A stretch of 64,000 nucleotides of DNA from Lachnospiraceae bacterium (GTDB lineage: Bacteria; Bacillota; Clostridia; Lachnospirales; Lachnospiraceae): NCBI GenBank assembly GCA_015056915.1, contig SVFK01000005.1, positions 1 through 64,000 of the forward strand. The letters are read 5' to 3'. A program made the position numbers and the translations under genes. The notes under the pieces are model-generated. The model saw only the letters and a list, made by a program, of their open reading frames with translations. It did no database searches and had not been told where the DNA came from. Of this stretch, positions 47,694 to 57,600 are shown piece by piece. The stretch's first letter is position 1, and each line of letters begins with the position of its first letter.

Positions 47694-50399
47694 TTATTGT
47701 GCAGCAGCGGCTTCAGCTTCTGCTGCGGCAGCTGCCGCTGCCGCAGCACGTTGGGTTATGTCCCAAAGCTGCTGGTTAATAATAATTTCGTAGTCAGGAT
47801 TGGCATAAAACATCGCATCATGCTGGCATTGTGAGGAGGTTTGCGGTGTGGTAATTGTCTGTGTACCGTCGGGATTCTCGATAATGGTAGTGGAACCCTG
47901 ATCCAAAGAAGGATCTTCAATTAAAGGAATCTCGATAATACCTTCATGCTGGAACGGACAATCAGGACTTGCGGGAAGTCCGTCATAGCTACAAACAGCA
48001 CCCTGGAAGTGTACGCCACAGCTTTCAGTAGGTACAGTACCCTCAGCAAAAAATTCTGTGTAGGTAGTAGCATCGCACAGTCCCGGAATAGGTAACTTGC
48101 CGGAACGGGAACACACCTGAGCCTGTACAATTCCCTCGGGAGTCGAAAATTGCTCATTAGGGAGACTTTCATGTACACGTTGCATTACGCTTCTCCATAA
48201 GGTTTTGGAAATGGCAATTTCGGAATCCGTCATGTTAATATTATTGTCATAGCCGGTCCATACGGTACATGCATAATAGGGAGTGTAGCCTGCAAACCAA
48301 GCATCCCAGTCATCAGTAGTAGTACCTGTTTTACCGGCAATAGCCATTCCCTTGAAATTACACTTGGTACCAGTACCCATGGTTACAACATCTACCATGG
48401 CATCGGTTAACAGAAATGCAGTGGTTTCTTTTATAACCTGACGAGTTTTCGGGTTAGTGTTATCAAGAATAACATTGCCGTCAGCATCTGTAACTCGAGT
48501 ATAAAGCTTCGGCTCAATATAGAGTCCACCGTTGGCAATGGATGCATATGCGGCATTCAATTCATAGGGTGACACGCCATAGGTTGTACCACCCAGTGCA
48601 AGAGACTGGTTAATGTCAGATTTCCATTCGCCGTTGATTTCCACACCGCTGGTAAGGGTGGAGAAACCAAAGTTAAGCAGGTAATCGAAGCCTAAATTAG
48701 GTGTGATGACAGTCTGATTCTTTACGGCAACAATATTCATGGAATCCTGGATTCCTAATCGAATAGAGCTGATACCGCGGTAAGGAATCGCTTGCTTCCA
48801 ATACCAGTTACGCACGGGAGTACCGTCTGCATAATTAAAAGGTGCATCATTGTATACTGTTGCCAGTGTTTTGCCGGCACTATCCAGTGCAGGAGCAAAG
48901 GATGCCAGTACCTTAAAGGTAGAACCAGGTGAACGGTTTGCAGAAATTGCGCGGTTCAAGGTTCTGCGTCCTTCCTTTGTGCCGCGACCGCCAACCATTG
49001 CCACCACATATCCGGTGCTCTGATCTTCGACGACCATAGCAGCCTGTGGCTGAGCGGTCAGGGATATACTTTCATCATAATTGTCAACTTCATCTGCTAT
49101 GCCTAATTCCTCAAGCATTGCAGCGCGGTAGAGCGCTATTGCTTCGTTTGCTTCGTCATGGGAGGAGAAAATCAAATTAAAATTAGAACTGTGGTTTTCC
49201 TTGAACCATGACATCATGTTTTCTTTACTGAAATTATGCTTGGTATCATCGGTACCGAAAATAGTGAGGGCGTAATTCAGATACCATTTCACATTCTCAG
49301 GGAAATTATCAGGGTTGGCAAATTCTTCATCCATAATCCGCTGAATAGTAGGGTCCATGGTGGATTCAATGCGTAAACCGCCTGAGGTCATTAAGGTTTC
49401 GGCCATACTTTCAGAATAACCGGCTTTTTCCACCAAGTCCTCTTTAACCTGTTCGTATACTGCATCAGAAAAATAGGAGCCGGAGGTGGTGTTGCTTAAC
49501 TGATAATCTGTATCGTATAAACCAATACGTTCATATACCGCATCCGTGTCCGCCATTGCCGCATCATACTGTTCTTTTGTAATAAATTCCAACTCTAACA
49601 TTTTATCGAGACAGTTTTCGCGACGCTTGGCATTTTCCTCCGGATTACGCAAAGGATTGTATTTGGAGGGATTCTGTGTAATGCAAGCAATAACGGCACT
49701 TTCTGAAAGTGTCAGCTCGCTGCAGTGTTTACCGAAGTATCGCAGGGAAGCCGCTTCCACACCAAGTGTGTTCTGACCAAGGTTGATGGCATTCATATAA
49801 CGAATCAGGACCTCATCCTTACTGTAATATTTGGTGATTTCCAGCGCAAGGTACTGTTCCTGCAGCTTACGCTTGATTTTCTTTATCATGTTATCACCTT
49901 CGGAGGTCCAATCCGTAAAGATGGTATTTTTCAGAAGCTGCTGTGTGATGGTACTTGCACCCTGTGCCTCCTCACCGCCTGTTTTAATAAATTGATAACC
50001 GGCACGGAGCATACCCTTGAAATCAATACCGTTATGCTGATAAAAGCGTTCATCCTCGATGGCCACGAATGCATTGGCTAAATGCTCAGGTACTTGATCC
50101 ATGTCTACCTCAATTCGATTGGAATTGGTGCTGACATATTGATCGATTTCATTGCCCTCGCGGTCATAAACGATGGTCGCTTCTCCGGAAGCTATGACAT
50201 CGGACAGACGGATATTCGGAGTACATGCAAGTATGCCTCGGAACACGCCGATTCCGGCTGCCACGCCGCACACTCCTATACCGACGATTGCTATTAAAAT
50301 TACCCGTACACAGGTAAGTGCAATTTTTCTTCCCCACTTCACAGATTTAGAATTCAGTGTCTTTTGTTTGGCACGGACACCTTTTTTTCCATAATTCAT
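47694..50399 (-). CDS. Class A penicillin-binding protein (PBP1A type)
   Basis: 901 residues, bifunctional. A short cytoplasmic basic tail, one membrane anchor (about 28-52), then the GT51 transglycosylase domain with AIEDERFYQHNGIDFKGM (catalytic Glu), GASTITQQLLKN, and RKLQEQYLALEITKYYSKDE. The transpeptidase domain follows: SxxK in GSTFKVL, SxN in SDINQSLALGG region, and KTG in AGKTGTTTDDWDAWFAGY. It polymerises and cross-links peptidoglycan outside the membrane. The C-terminus ends in an unusual Ala-rich tail (two runs of Ala with Glu). ATG on the minus strand follows AAAGGAACTGACTTT. Confidence 0.95.
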   Translation of the reverse strand: MNYGKKGVRAKQKTLNSKSVKWGRKIALTCVRVILIAIVGIGVCGVAAGIGVFRGILACTPNIRLSDVIASGEATIVYDREGNEIDQYVSTNSNRIEVDMDQVPEHLANAFVAIEDERFYQHNGIDFKGMLRAGYQFIKTGGEEAQGASTITQQLLKNTIFTDWTSEGDNMIKKIKRKLQEQYLALEITKYYSKDEVLIRYMNAINLGQNTLGVEAASLRYFGKHCSELTLSESAVIACITQNPSKYNPLRNPEENAKRRENCLDKMLELEFITKEQYDAAMADTDAVYERIGLYDTDYQLSNTTSGSYFSDAVYEQVKEDLVEKAGYSESMAETLMTSGGLRIESTMDPTIQRIMDEEFANPDNFPENVKWYLNYALTIFGTDDTKHNFSKENMMSWFKENHSSNFNLIFSSHDEANEAIALYRAAMLEELGIADEVDNYDESISLTAQPQAAMVVEDQSTGYVVAMVGGRGTKEGRRTLNRAISANRSPGSTFKVLASFAPALDSAGKTLATVYNDAPFNYADGTPVRNWYWKQAIPYRGISSIRLGIQDSMNIVAVKNQTVITPNLGFDYLLNFGFSTLTSGVEINGEWKSDINQSLALGGTTYGVSPYELNAAYASIANGGLYIEPKLYTRVTDADGNVILDNTNPKTRQVIKETTAFLLTDAMVDVVTMGTGTKCNFKGMAIAGKTGTTTDDWDAWFAGYTPYYACTVWTGYDNNINMTDSEIAISKTLWRSVMQRVHESLPNEQFSTPEGIVQAQVCSRSGKLPIPGLCDATTYTEFFAEGTVPTESCGVHFQGAVCSYDGLPASPDCPFQHEGIIEIPLIEDPSLDQGSTTIIENPDGTQTITTPQTSSQCQHDAMFYANPDYEIIINQQLWDITQRAAAAAAAAAEAEAAAAQ

Positions 50400-50567
50400 A
50401 AAGTCAGTTCCTTTCTGTCTGTGGTTTCAGACGCACCTATTATACCAAAAAAAATTATGTAAATAAAGGTTTTCTTTCCACTCTTAAGAATTGTTTCACA
50501 TTTTTTTCAAATTATGCTACACTTAAGAAAGATTATTTTAGAAGATTTACAGGTAAGAGAAGAGAGT

Positions 50568-51212
50568 ATGGGCGAAAACAGAATGGATTCCTATAGAATA
50601 TTATTGGAAGGCGGCGAGGGCGAAATCGTAGAGAAGAAATCACGATTTATTGCAACTGTTCGGAAATGTGAGACGGAAGCGGAAGCCGTTGCTTTTATTG
50701 AAGAAATGAAAAAGAAATATTGGGATGCCAGACACAACTGTTCCGCATTTGTAATAGGAAGCAGGGGGGAATTGACCAGATGCAGTGATGATGGTGAGCC
50801 TAGCGGAACAGCAGGAAGACCTATGCTGGAGGTGTTGTTGGGAGAAGGCATTCGTAATATAGCAGTGGTGGTTACCAGATATTTCGGAGGTACGCTTCTG
50901 GGAACGGGTGGACTGGTACGTGCCTATACACAAGCCGTAAAAGAGGGCTTGAAGGATTGCACTGTTGGGAAAATGCGGTACGGATGTGAGTTGGAAATCG
51001 GTACGGATTACAATGGAATTGGTAAGATATTGTATCTGCTGGGTCAGAGAGGAATCGAACCGCAGAGTAGTGCTTATACAGACACGGTGAGCCTGCAGGT
51101 GCGCATTCCTGCGGAGGAAGAAGCCTCTCTTTGCAAGGAGATGATTGAGGCTACCTCCGGCAAGGTAAAAATAAAAAAAGTGAATGAACTCTATTACATT
51201 GACAAAGAATAA
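50568..51212 (+). CDS. YigZ/IMPACT family protein
   Basis: 214 residues from ATG 50568, behind AAGAGAAGAGAG; an in-frame upstream ATG at 50514 lacks a site. The N-terminal UPF0029 domain has KKSRFIATVRKCETEAEAVAFI, ARHNCSAFVIG, SDDGEPSGTAGRPML, and VVVTRYFGGTLLGTGGLVRAY, all diagnostic of the family. The C-terminal half is the DUF1949 domain (ELEIGTDYNGIGKILYLLG). Yeast relatives regulate eIF2 kinases; bacterial members are uncharacterised and have been linked to translation. It stands alone. Confidence 0.95.
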   Translation: MGENRMDSYRILLEGGEGEIVEKKSRFIATVRKCETEAEAVAFIEEMKKKYWDARHNCSAFVIGSRGELTRCSDDGEPSGTAGRPMLEVLLGEGIRNIAVVVTRYFGGTLLGTGGLVRAYTQAVKEGLKDCTVGKMRYGCELEIGTDYNGIGKILYLLGQRGIEPQSSAYTDTVSLQVRIPAEEEASLCKEMIEATSGKVKIKKVNELYYIDKE

Positions 51213-51274
51213 ACGAAAGAATAAAATAATGATAGATTTTTATTTGTTCAAGCATGGAAAGGTGGTGGTTTTTT

Positions 51275-51394
51275 ATGAAAAATAATAGTTGTAATACTGA
51301 TAATCCCGTCCCCGGGCGAAGTTGCGGATATCATAAAAAACCAATAGAGGAGAAGTGCTATGGAACAGATGAAGGAACTGGAAGAATTAGTTGA
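51275..51394 (+). CDS. Possible 39-aa leader peptide overlapping mgtE
   Basis: A short frame from ATG 51275, nine bases after AAGGTGG, ends in TGA at 51392-51394, 35 bases inside the mgtE gene in another frame. The product (MKNNSCNTDNPVPGRSCGYH...) is Cys-, Asn- and Pro-containing and not membrane-like. It may be a regulatory upstream peptide for the Mg2+ transporter, or chance. Support is limited to the ribosome binding site and position. Confidence 0.3.
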   Translation: MKNNSCNTDNPVPGRSCGYHKKPIEEKCYGTDEGTGRIS

Positions 51395-52709
51395 GCTTCT
51401 GGATACCAAGCAGTATACCAAGCTTCGCCAGTATCTGGCAGAGTTGAATGAAGCTGATATTGCCGCGCTTATGGAGGAACTGGAAGAAGAGGACATGTTG
51501 AAGGTATTCCGTATCCTGCCAAAGGATCTTGCGGCTGATGTTTTTTCTTATTTAGATGTGGATAATCAGCAGATGATTATTACCTCCCTGTCCGATAGGG
51601 AGGCTGCCAGCATCATCAATAATCTGATGGCGGATGATGCGGCGGATTTGTTGGAAGAGATGCCGGCCAATGTGGTGAAGAAGCTGCTTGCAAATGCCAA
51701 TCCGGAGGCACGCAGGGATATAAATCACTTGCTGCGTTACCCGGAGGATTCCGCCGGAAGTATTATGACGGTGGAGTTTGTGGATTTGAAGGAAAATCTT
51801 ACGGTTGCTCAGGCGATTGAAAGAATCCGTAAGGTGGGAGTGGATAGTGAGACTATCAATATATGCTATGTGCTGGATGCCCAGAGAAAGCTTTTGGGTA
51901 CTGTGGCGCTACGCTATCTGCTGTTGAGTGAGAATGATGAGATTATCGGCGACATCATGCATGAGAATGTCATCTCCATTAATACCCTGATGGACCAGGA
52001 GGAGGTTGCCAGACAATTTAAGAAATATGACTTTACAGCCATGCCGGTTGTGGATAATGAGAATCGTCTGGTAGGTATTATCACAGTCGATGATATCGTG
52101 GATATTCTGGAAGAAGAAAATACAGAGGATATGGAGAAAATGGCGGCTATCGTTCCCAGCGATAAGCCTTATATGAAGACTGGAGTATGGGAGACCTTCC
52201 AAAAGAGAATTCCTTGGCTTCTTTTGTTGATGGTAACTTCTGTTTTTACGCAGGCTATCCTGACCTCTTTTGAAGATGCACTCAGTGTGTGTGCAGTGTT
52301 GACTCCATTTATTCCCATGTTGATGGGTACCGGCGGAAATGCCGGCGGACAGGCAAGCGTAACGGTTATCCGTGGATTGTCTCTGGGAGAAATCGAGTAT
52401 CGTGATGTACCCCGCATCATCTGGAAAGAAGTCCGCGTGGCGATAATCTGCGGTGTGTGTCTGGGAATTGCGAATTTTGCAAAGGTTCTGCTCTTTGACC
52501 ATCTGGGAATGATGGTTGCATTAGTGATAAGCTTGTCCTTGGTGGCAGTTGTTTTTCTGGCAATGATTGTAGGATGTATTTTGCCGGTTGGTGCCAAGAG
52601 GATAGGACTTGACCCCGCCGTTATGGCAAGCCCCTTTATCACTACCATAGTAGATGCACTATCCTTGCTGGTATATTTCCAATTCGCCGCGATGATATTA
52701 AAGATATAG
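51360..52709 (+). CDS. mgtE: Magnesium transporter MgtE
   Basis: 449 residues from ATG 51360 after GAGGAGAAGTGCT. Domains in order: the N-terminal superhelical domain (1-130, LRQYLAELNEADIAALMEEL, DDAADLLEEMPANVVKKLL), two CBS domains (about 130-255, FTAMPVVDNENRLVGIITVDD), and five membrane helices (260-449) with the pore motif TGGNAGGQASVTVIRGLSLGE and the late FITTIVDALSLLVYF carrying the pore Asp. The cytosolic part closes the channel at high internal Mg2+. All key motifs are present and length is standard. A strong terminator follows the stop. Confidence 0.97.
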   Translation: MEQMKELEELVELLDTKQYTKLRQYLAELNEADIAALMEELEEEDMLKVFRILPKDLAADVFSYLDVDNQQMIITSLSDREAASIINNLMADDAADLLEEMPANVVKKLLANANPEARRDINHLLRYPEDSAGSIMTVEFVDLKENLTVAQAIERIRKVGVDSETINICYVLDAQRKLLGTVALRYLLLSENDEIIGDIMHENVISINTLMDQEEVARQFKKYDFTAMPVVDNENRLVGIITVDDIVDILEEENTEDMEKMAAIVPSDKPYMKTGVWETFQKRIPWLLLLMVTSVFTQAILTSFEDALSVCAVLTPFIPMLMGTGGNAGGQASVTVIRGLSLGEIEYRDVPRIIWKEVRVAIICGVCLGIANFAKVLLFDHLGMMVALVISLSLVAVVFLAMIVGCILPVGAKRIGLDPAVMASPFITTIVDALSLLVYFQFAAMILKI

Positions 52710-52729
52710 TGTGAAACAACGAGCCAAGG

Positions 52730-52770
52730 AGCTACAACTGCCATGCTTGCATGAGCAGTTGTAGCTTTTT
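52730..52770 (+). terminator. Terminator after mgtE
   Basis: AGCTACAACTGC (52730-52741) pairs perfectly with GCAGTTGTAGCT (52755-52766), then TTTT. Confidence 0.9.
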
Positions 52771-52823
52771 GGCGAGTGTACAGTATGAGTAACGTAGAGC
52801 GATAGCTCGGAGTTACGAATACG

Positions 52824-52939
52824 GCGCCTGCGTGAGCTTCGAAGAAGCGAGCAGGCGGTTTCACACGTAGGTGACGGCGGAGCGCCTGCGTGAGCTTCGA
52901 AGAAGCGAGCAGGCGGTTTCACACGTAGGTGACGGCTGT
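52824..52939. repeat. Direct tandem duplication, 58-bp unit
   Basis: Two copies starting at 52824 and 52882 are identical over about 55 bases (GCGCCTGCGTGAGCTTCGAA, then GAAGCGAGCAGGCGG and TTTCACACGTAGGTGACGGC). Each holds a CGCCTGC/GCAGGCG hairpin with a nested GCTTCGAAGAAGC. Together with the palindrome at 52971 it makes up the 401-base gap between mgtE and the MATE gene. No reading frame with a start signal is present. Confidence 0.9.
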
Positions 52940-52970
52940 CTTCTTAATAGCAGGCTCCGGGGTGATAGGC

Positions 52971-53051
52971 TTTGTAGCCCATGATTATCAGAATTGTTTG
53001 CAACTTGACTCCTGTAGATGACAAACAATTCTGATAATCATGAGCTACAAA
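52971..53051. repeat. Near-perfect 30-bp inverted repeat
   Basis: 52971-53000 (TTTGTAGC..ATGATTATCA and GAATTGTTTG) and 53022-53051 are reverse complements at 29 of 30 positions, with a 21-base loop. It sits 60 bases ahead of the MATE gene. It could be a very long hairpin in RNA, a MITE relic or a site for a DNA-binding protein. Confidence 0.9.
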
Positions 53052-53110
53052 ACCTCCCAACCCAGAACATGTCATTGAGAAGACAGCTGCTTATTATTAG
53101 GAAAGGAATC

Positions 53111-54493
53111 ATGTATATGAATCAAAATAATCATAACGAAAATACATCACAGAATAAACTGGCGGTGATGCCCGTGGGTAAGCTTCTTTTTTCTCTGGCA
53201 TTGCCGGCTATTGCAGCGCAGCTTGTTAATTTGCTCTATAATATGGTGGATCGCATTTACATCGGACACATTCCGGAGTATGGCTCTTTGGCATTAACAG
53301 GTCTTGGAATCACCTTTCCGATTATTATGCTGATTTCGGCATTCGCCGCATTAGTTGGCTTTGGTGGTGCACCCAGAGCATCTATTGCTATGGGCAAGGG
53401 AGAGCATGAGAGTGCAGAGAAGATATTGGGCAACTGTGTGTTTACACTGATTATTCTAGCAATAATATTGACAGTGGTGTTTTCGTTATTTGCGGAGCCT
53501 ATACTCTATGCCTTTGGTGCCAGTGATGAAACAATTATCTATGCCAAGCCCTATATACAGATTTATGTATTGGGTACGTTATTTGTCCAGATTACCACAG
53601 GTCTAAATGCTTTTATTACTTCTCAAGGCTTCTCAGGCACCGGTATGAAAACAATTCTGATTGGAGCGGGGCTTAATTTGATCTTGGACCCGATTTTTAT
53701 ATTTGGATTTCGCATGGGGGTACAGGGTGCTGCGGTAGCCACTGTACTGTCACAGGCGGTATCAGCCATATGGGTTATCAGCTTCCTGTGTGGGAAAAAG
53801 ACGATTCTGCGCATCCGAAAAGATAATTTGCATTTTTCTTTTAAAATTATGGGACCGGTGCTGGCATTGGGAGTCTCACCGTTTATCATGCAGTCCACAG
53901 AAAGTGTTTTGTCTGTTTGTTTTAATACCTCCCTGCAACAATACGGCGGAGATATTGCGGTAGGTGCCATGACCATTCTTGCCAGTGTGATGCAGGTGTC
54001 CATGATGCCTCTGCAGGGACTTTGTCAGGGTATGCAACCCATTGTAAGCTTTAATTATGGTGCCCGGAATATGGGAAGGGTACGCAAGGCTTTTCTGATT
54101 ACGTTGGTGAGCTGTCTGACCTATGCCATGGTTATGTGGGCATCGGCAATGTTCTTCCCACAGGTTTTGGCAGGTATTTTTACCGGTGACGAGGAAGTAA
54201 TTCAGTATGCGGCATGGGCAATGCGTATTTATATGGCAGCCATCGGTTTGTTTGGTGCGCAGATTGCTTGTCAGCAGACCTTTGTGGCGTTAGGCAAGGC
54301 AGTACATTCCCTGTTTCTTGCCGTACTGCGTAAGATTATATTGTTGATTCCGCTGATTTATATTCTGCCTAATTTCTTTGAAAATAAAGTGTTTGCAGTA
54401 TTTTTGGCAGAGCCGGTGTCGGATTTTCTGGCAGTATGCAGCACGGTTGCACTGTTCTTCGGAACCACATGGAAACTGCTGAAGGAAGAGTAG
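53111..54493 (+). CDS. MATE-family efflux transporter (MepA-like)
   Basis: 460 residues from ATG 53111 (or 53117) behind AGGAAAGGAATC; the frame opens further upstream but runs into the inverted repeat. Twelve hydrophobic segments in two halves. Motifs: SLALPAIAAQLVNLLYNMVD, LTGLGITFPIIMLISAFAALVG, NAFITSQGFSGTGM, and the second-half LQGLCQGMQPIVSFNYGARN typical of the MepA/DinF branch. It exports cationic drugs or metabolites using Na+ or H+. It begins after the 30-bp inverted repeat, which may control it. Confidence 0.94.
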   Translation: MYMNQNNHNENTSQNKLAVMPVGKLLFSLALPAIAAQLVNLLYNMVDRIYIGHIPEYGSLALTGLGITFPIIMLISAFAALVGFGGAPRASIAMGKGEHESAEKILGNCVFTLIILAIILTVVFSLFAEPILYAFGASDETIIYAKPYIQIYVLGTLFVQITTGLNAFITSQGFSGTGMKTILIGAGLNLILDPIFIFGFRMGVQGAAVATVLSQAVSAIWVISFLCGKKTILRIRKDNLHFSFKIMGPVLALGVSPFIMQSTESVLSVCFNTSLQQYGGDIAVGAMTILASVMQVSMMPLQGLCQGMQPIVSFNYGARNMGRVRKAFLITLVSCLTYAMVMWASAMFFPQVLAGIFTGDEEVIQYAAWAMRIYMAAIGLFGAQIACQQTFVALGKAVHSLFLAVLRKIILLIPLIYILPNFFENKVFAVFLAEPVSDFLAVCSTVALFFGTTWKLLKEE

Positions 54494-54573
54494 AGTTTGT
54501 TAGATAATGTAAATATTTGTTCAATTTACACAAAAAACGGGTACATTTCATTAGATTTCCTTTGTTTGAGAAA

Positions 54574-54603
54574 TTGACATACCCTACTATGTAATGGTAA
54601 AAT
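54574..54603 (+). promoter_or_regulatory. Promoter of carB
   Basis: TTGACA (54574-54579), 18-base spacer, TAAAAT (54598-54603), 45 bases before the start codon. No PyrR-type leader is evident in the short 5' end. Confidence 0.75.
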
Positions 54604-54647
54604 AATTCACAGTGGAAAAAATTAAATTAAATTCAGGAGGGACACAT

Positions 54648-57600
54648 ATGCCCAAGAGAACAGATATCAATAAGGTACTGATTATCGGTTCCGGTCCTAT
54701 CATTATCGGACAGGCCTGCGAATTCGATTATTCCGGTACTCAGGCATGTAAAGCATTGAAGAAATTAGGCTATGAAATTGTACTGGTTAACTCCAATCCG
54801 GCTACGATTATGACGGATCCGGAGACTGCGGATGTGACTTATATTGAGCCGTTGAATGTGGAGCGTCTGGAGCAGATTATTGCGAAGGAACGTCCGGATG
54901 CATTGTTGCCCAATTTGGGAGGACAGTCCGGCTTGAATCTTTGTTCAGAATTGAACAAGGCAGGTGTCCTGGATAAATACGGCGTAAAGGTTATCGGTGT
55001 TCAGGTAGATGCCATTGAGCGTGGTGAGGATCGTATTGAGTTTAAAAAGACCATGGATAAGCTTGGTATTGAGATGGCACGCAGTGAGGTTGCCTATACG
55101 GTAGATGAAGCACTGGCAATCGCAGATAAGTTAGGCTATCCTGTAGTACTGCGTCCTGCTTACACCATGGGTGGTGCAGGCGGCGGTCTGGTTTATAATA
55201 AGGAAGAATTAAAAACGGTATGTTCCAGAGGTCTGCAGGCCAGCTTGGTAGGACAGGTTCTTGTAGAAGAATCTATCCTGGGCTGGGAAGAACTGGAGCT
55301 TGAGGTTGTCCGTGATGCTGACAACAATATTATTACCGTATGTTTTATCGAAAATATTGACCCTCTTGGTGTGCACACCGGCGATTCCTTCTGTTCCGCA
55401 CCGATGTTGACTATTTCCGAGGAATGCCAGAAGAGACTGCAGGAGCAGGCATACAAAATCGTCGAATCCGTAGAGGTTATCGGTGGTACTAACGTACAGT
55501 TTGCGCACGACCCTGTGTCAGACCGTATTATTGTTATTGAAATCAATCCTCGTACCTCCCGTTCTTCAGCACTTGCTTCCAAGGCGACCGGTTTCCCGAT
55601 TGCTCTGGTGTCCGCAATGCTGGCAACAGGTCTTACCTTGAAGGATATTCCTTGTGGTAAGTATGGTACTTTGGACCAATATAAGCCTGATGGAGATTAT
55701 GTGGTAATCAAATTTGCGCGTTGGGCATTTGAGAAATTTAAAGGTGTTGAGGATAAGCTTGGCACACAGATGCGTGCGGTAGGTGAGGTCATGAGTATCG
55801 GTAAGACCTACAAGGAAGCTTTCCAGAAGGCCATCCGTTCTCTGGAGACAGGTCGTTACGGTCTGGGTCATGCCAAGGATTTTGATGCGCTTGATAAAGA
55901 AGAATTACTGGCGAAGCTGGCTAGTCCTTCCAGTGAGCGTCATTTCCTGATGTATGAGGCACTGCGCAAGGGTGCAACCATAGAAGAGATTCATGAGCGC
56001 ACCAAGGTAAAAGCATATTTTATCGAGCAGATGAAGGAATTGGTTGATGAGGAAGAAGCAATTCTTGCATGCAAGGGCAGCATGATTTCCGATGAAATGC
56101 TGATTGCAGCCAAGAAGGATGGTTTCTCTGATAAATATTTAAGCTTATTGCTTGAGATTCCTGAGGAGGATATCCGTAATAAGCGTATTGCATTAGGTGT
56201 AGAAGAGGCATGGGAAGGTGTTCATGTAAGCGGCACCGAAGACAGTGCTTATTATTACTCAACCTACAATGCGCCCGATAAGAATCCTGTCAACAGTGAT
56301 AAGCCTAAGATTATGATTTTAGGTGGCGGTCCCAACCGTATTGGACAGGGTATCGAATTCGACTATTGCTGTGTTCATGCTTCCATGGCACTGAAGAAGC
56401 TTGGATTTGAAACCATTATTGTAAACTGTAATCCTGAGACGGTATCCACCGATTATGATACCTCTGACAAGCTGTACTTTGAGCCTCTGACTCTTGAGGA
56501 TGTTTTAAGTATCTATAATAAAGAGAAGCCTCTTGGCGTAATTGCACAGTTTGGCGGACAGACTCCTTTGAATCTGGCAGCAGAGCTGGAAAAGAATGGT
56601 GTAAAGATTCTGGGTACAGCCCCCTCTGTTATTGACCTTGCAGAGGATCGTGATTTGTTCCGTGCTATGATGGAGAAGCTGGAGATTCCGATGCCTGAGT
56701 CCGGTATGGCAACTACGGTAGAGGAAGCAGTAGCCATCGCCAACCAAATCGGTTATCCTGTTATGGTTCGTCCTTCCTATGTATTGGGCGGACGTGGTAT
56801 GGAAGTCGTATATGATGACAACAGCATGACAGAATATATGAAAGCAGCGGTTGGTGTTACACCTGATAGACCGATTCTGATTGATAGATTCCTGAATCAT
56901 GCATTGGAGTGTGAAGCTGATGCCATCAGTGACGGTACACATGCTTTTGTACCGGCTGTTATGGAGCATATTGAGCTTGCGGGTATCCATTCCGGTGACT
57001 CCGCATGTATTTTACCTTCCGTACACATCTCCCCTAAGAATGTGGAGATTATCAAGGAATACACCAGAAAGATTGCAGAGGAGATGCATGTTAAGGGTCT
57101 GATGAATATGCAGTATGCAATCGAGAATGATAAGGTATATGTGCTTGAGGCTAACCCAAGAGCATCCCGTACCGTGCCTTTGGTATCCAAGGTATGTAAT
57201 ATCCGCATGGTGCCTTTGGCAACAGAGATTATTACTTCAGAGATTACAGGTCGTCCTTCTCCCGTACCTGCATTGAAGGAGCAGAATATTCCTTACTTTG
57301 GTGTTAAGGAAGCAGTATTCCCCTTCAATATGTTCCAGGAGGTTGACCCGGTACTGGGACCCGAGATGCGTTCCACAGGAGAGGTGCTCGGACTTTCCGC
57401 TTCCTATGGCGAGGCCTTCTACAAGGCACAGGAGGGCGCACAGTCTAAGCTTCCGCTGTCAGGTACTGTACTGATGTCCGTAAATGACAGAGATAAGGAT
57501 GAGCTGTTAGAGGTTGCTAGGATTCTGCATGAAGAAGGCTTCCAGATTGTAGCAACCGGCGGCACCTACAATATGCTGACTGCAGCCGGACTTCCTGCTA

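Noticed and set aside
52971..53051. Inverted repeat considered as an invertible promoter switch
   Set aside because: Only 21 bases lie between the arms, too few for a promoter, and no invertase gene is near.
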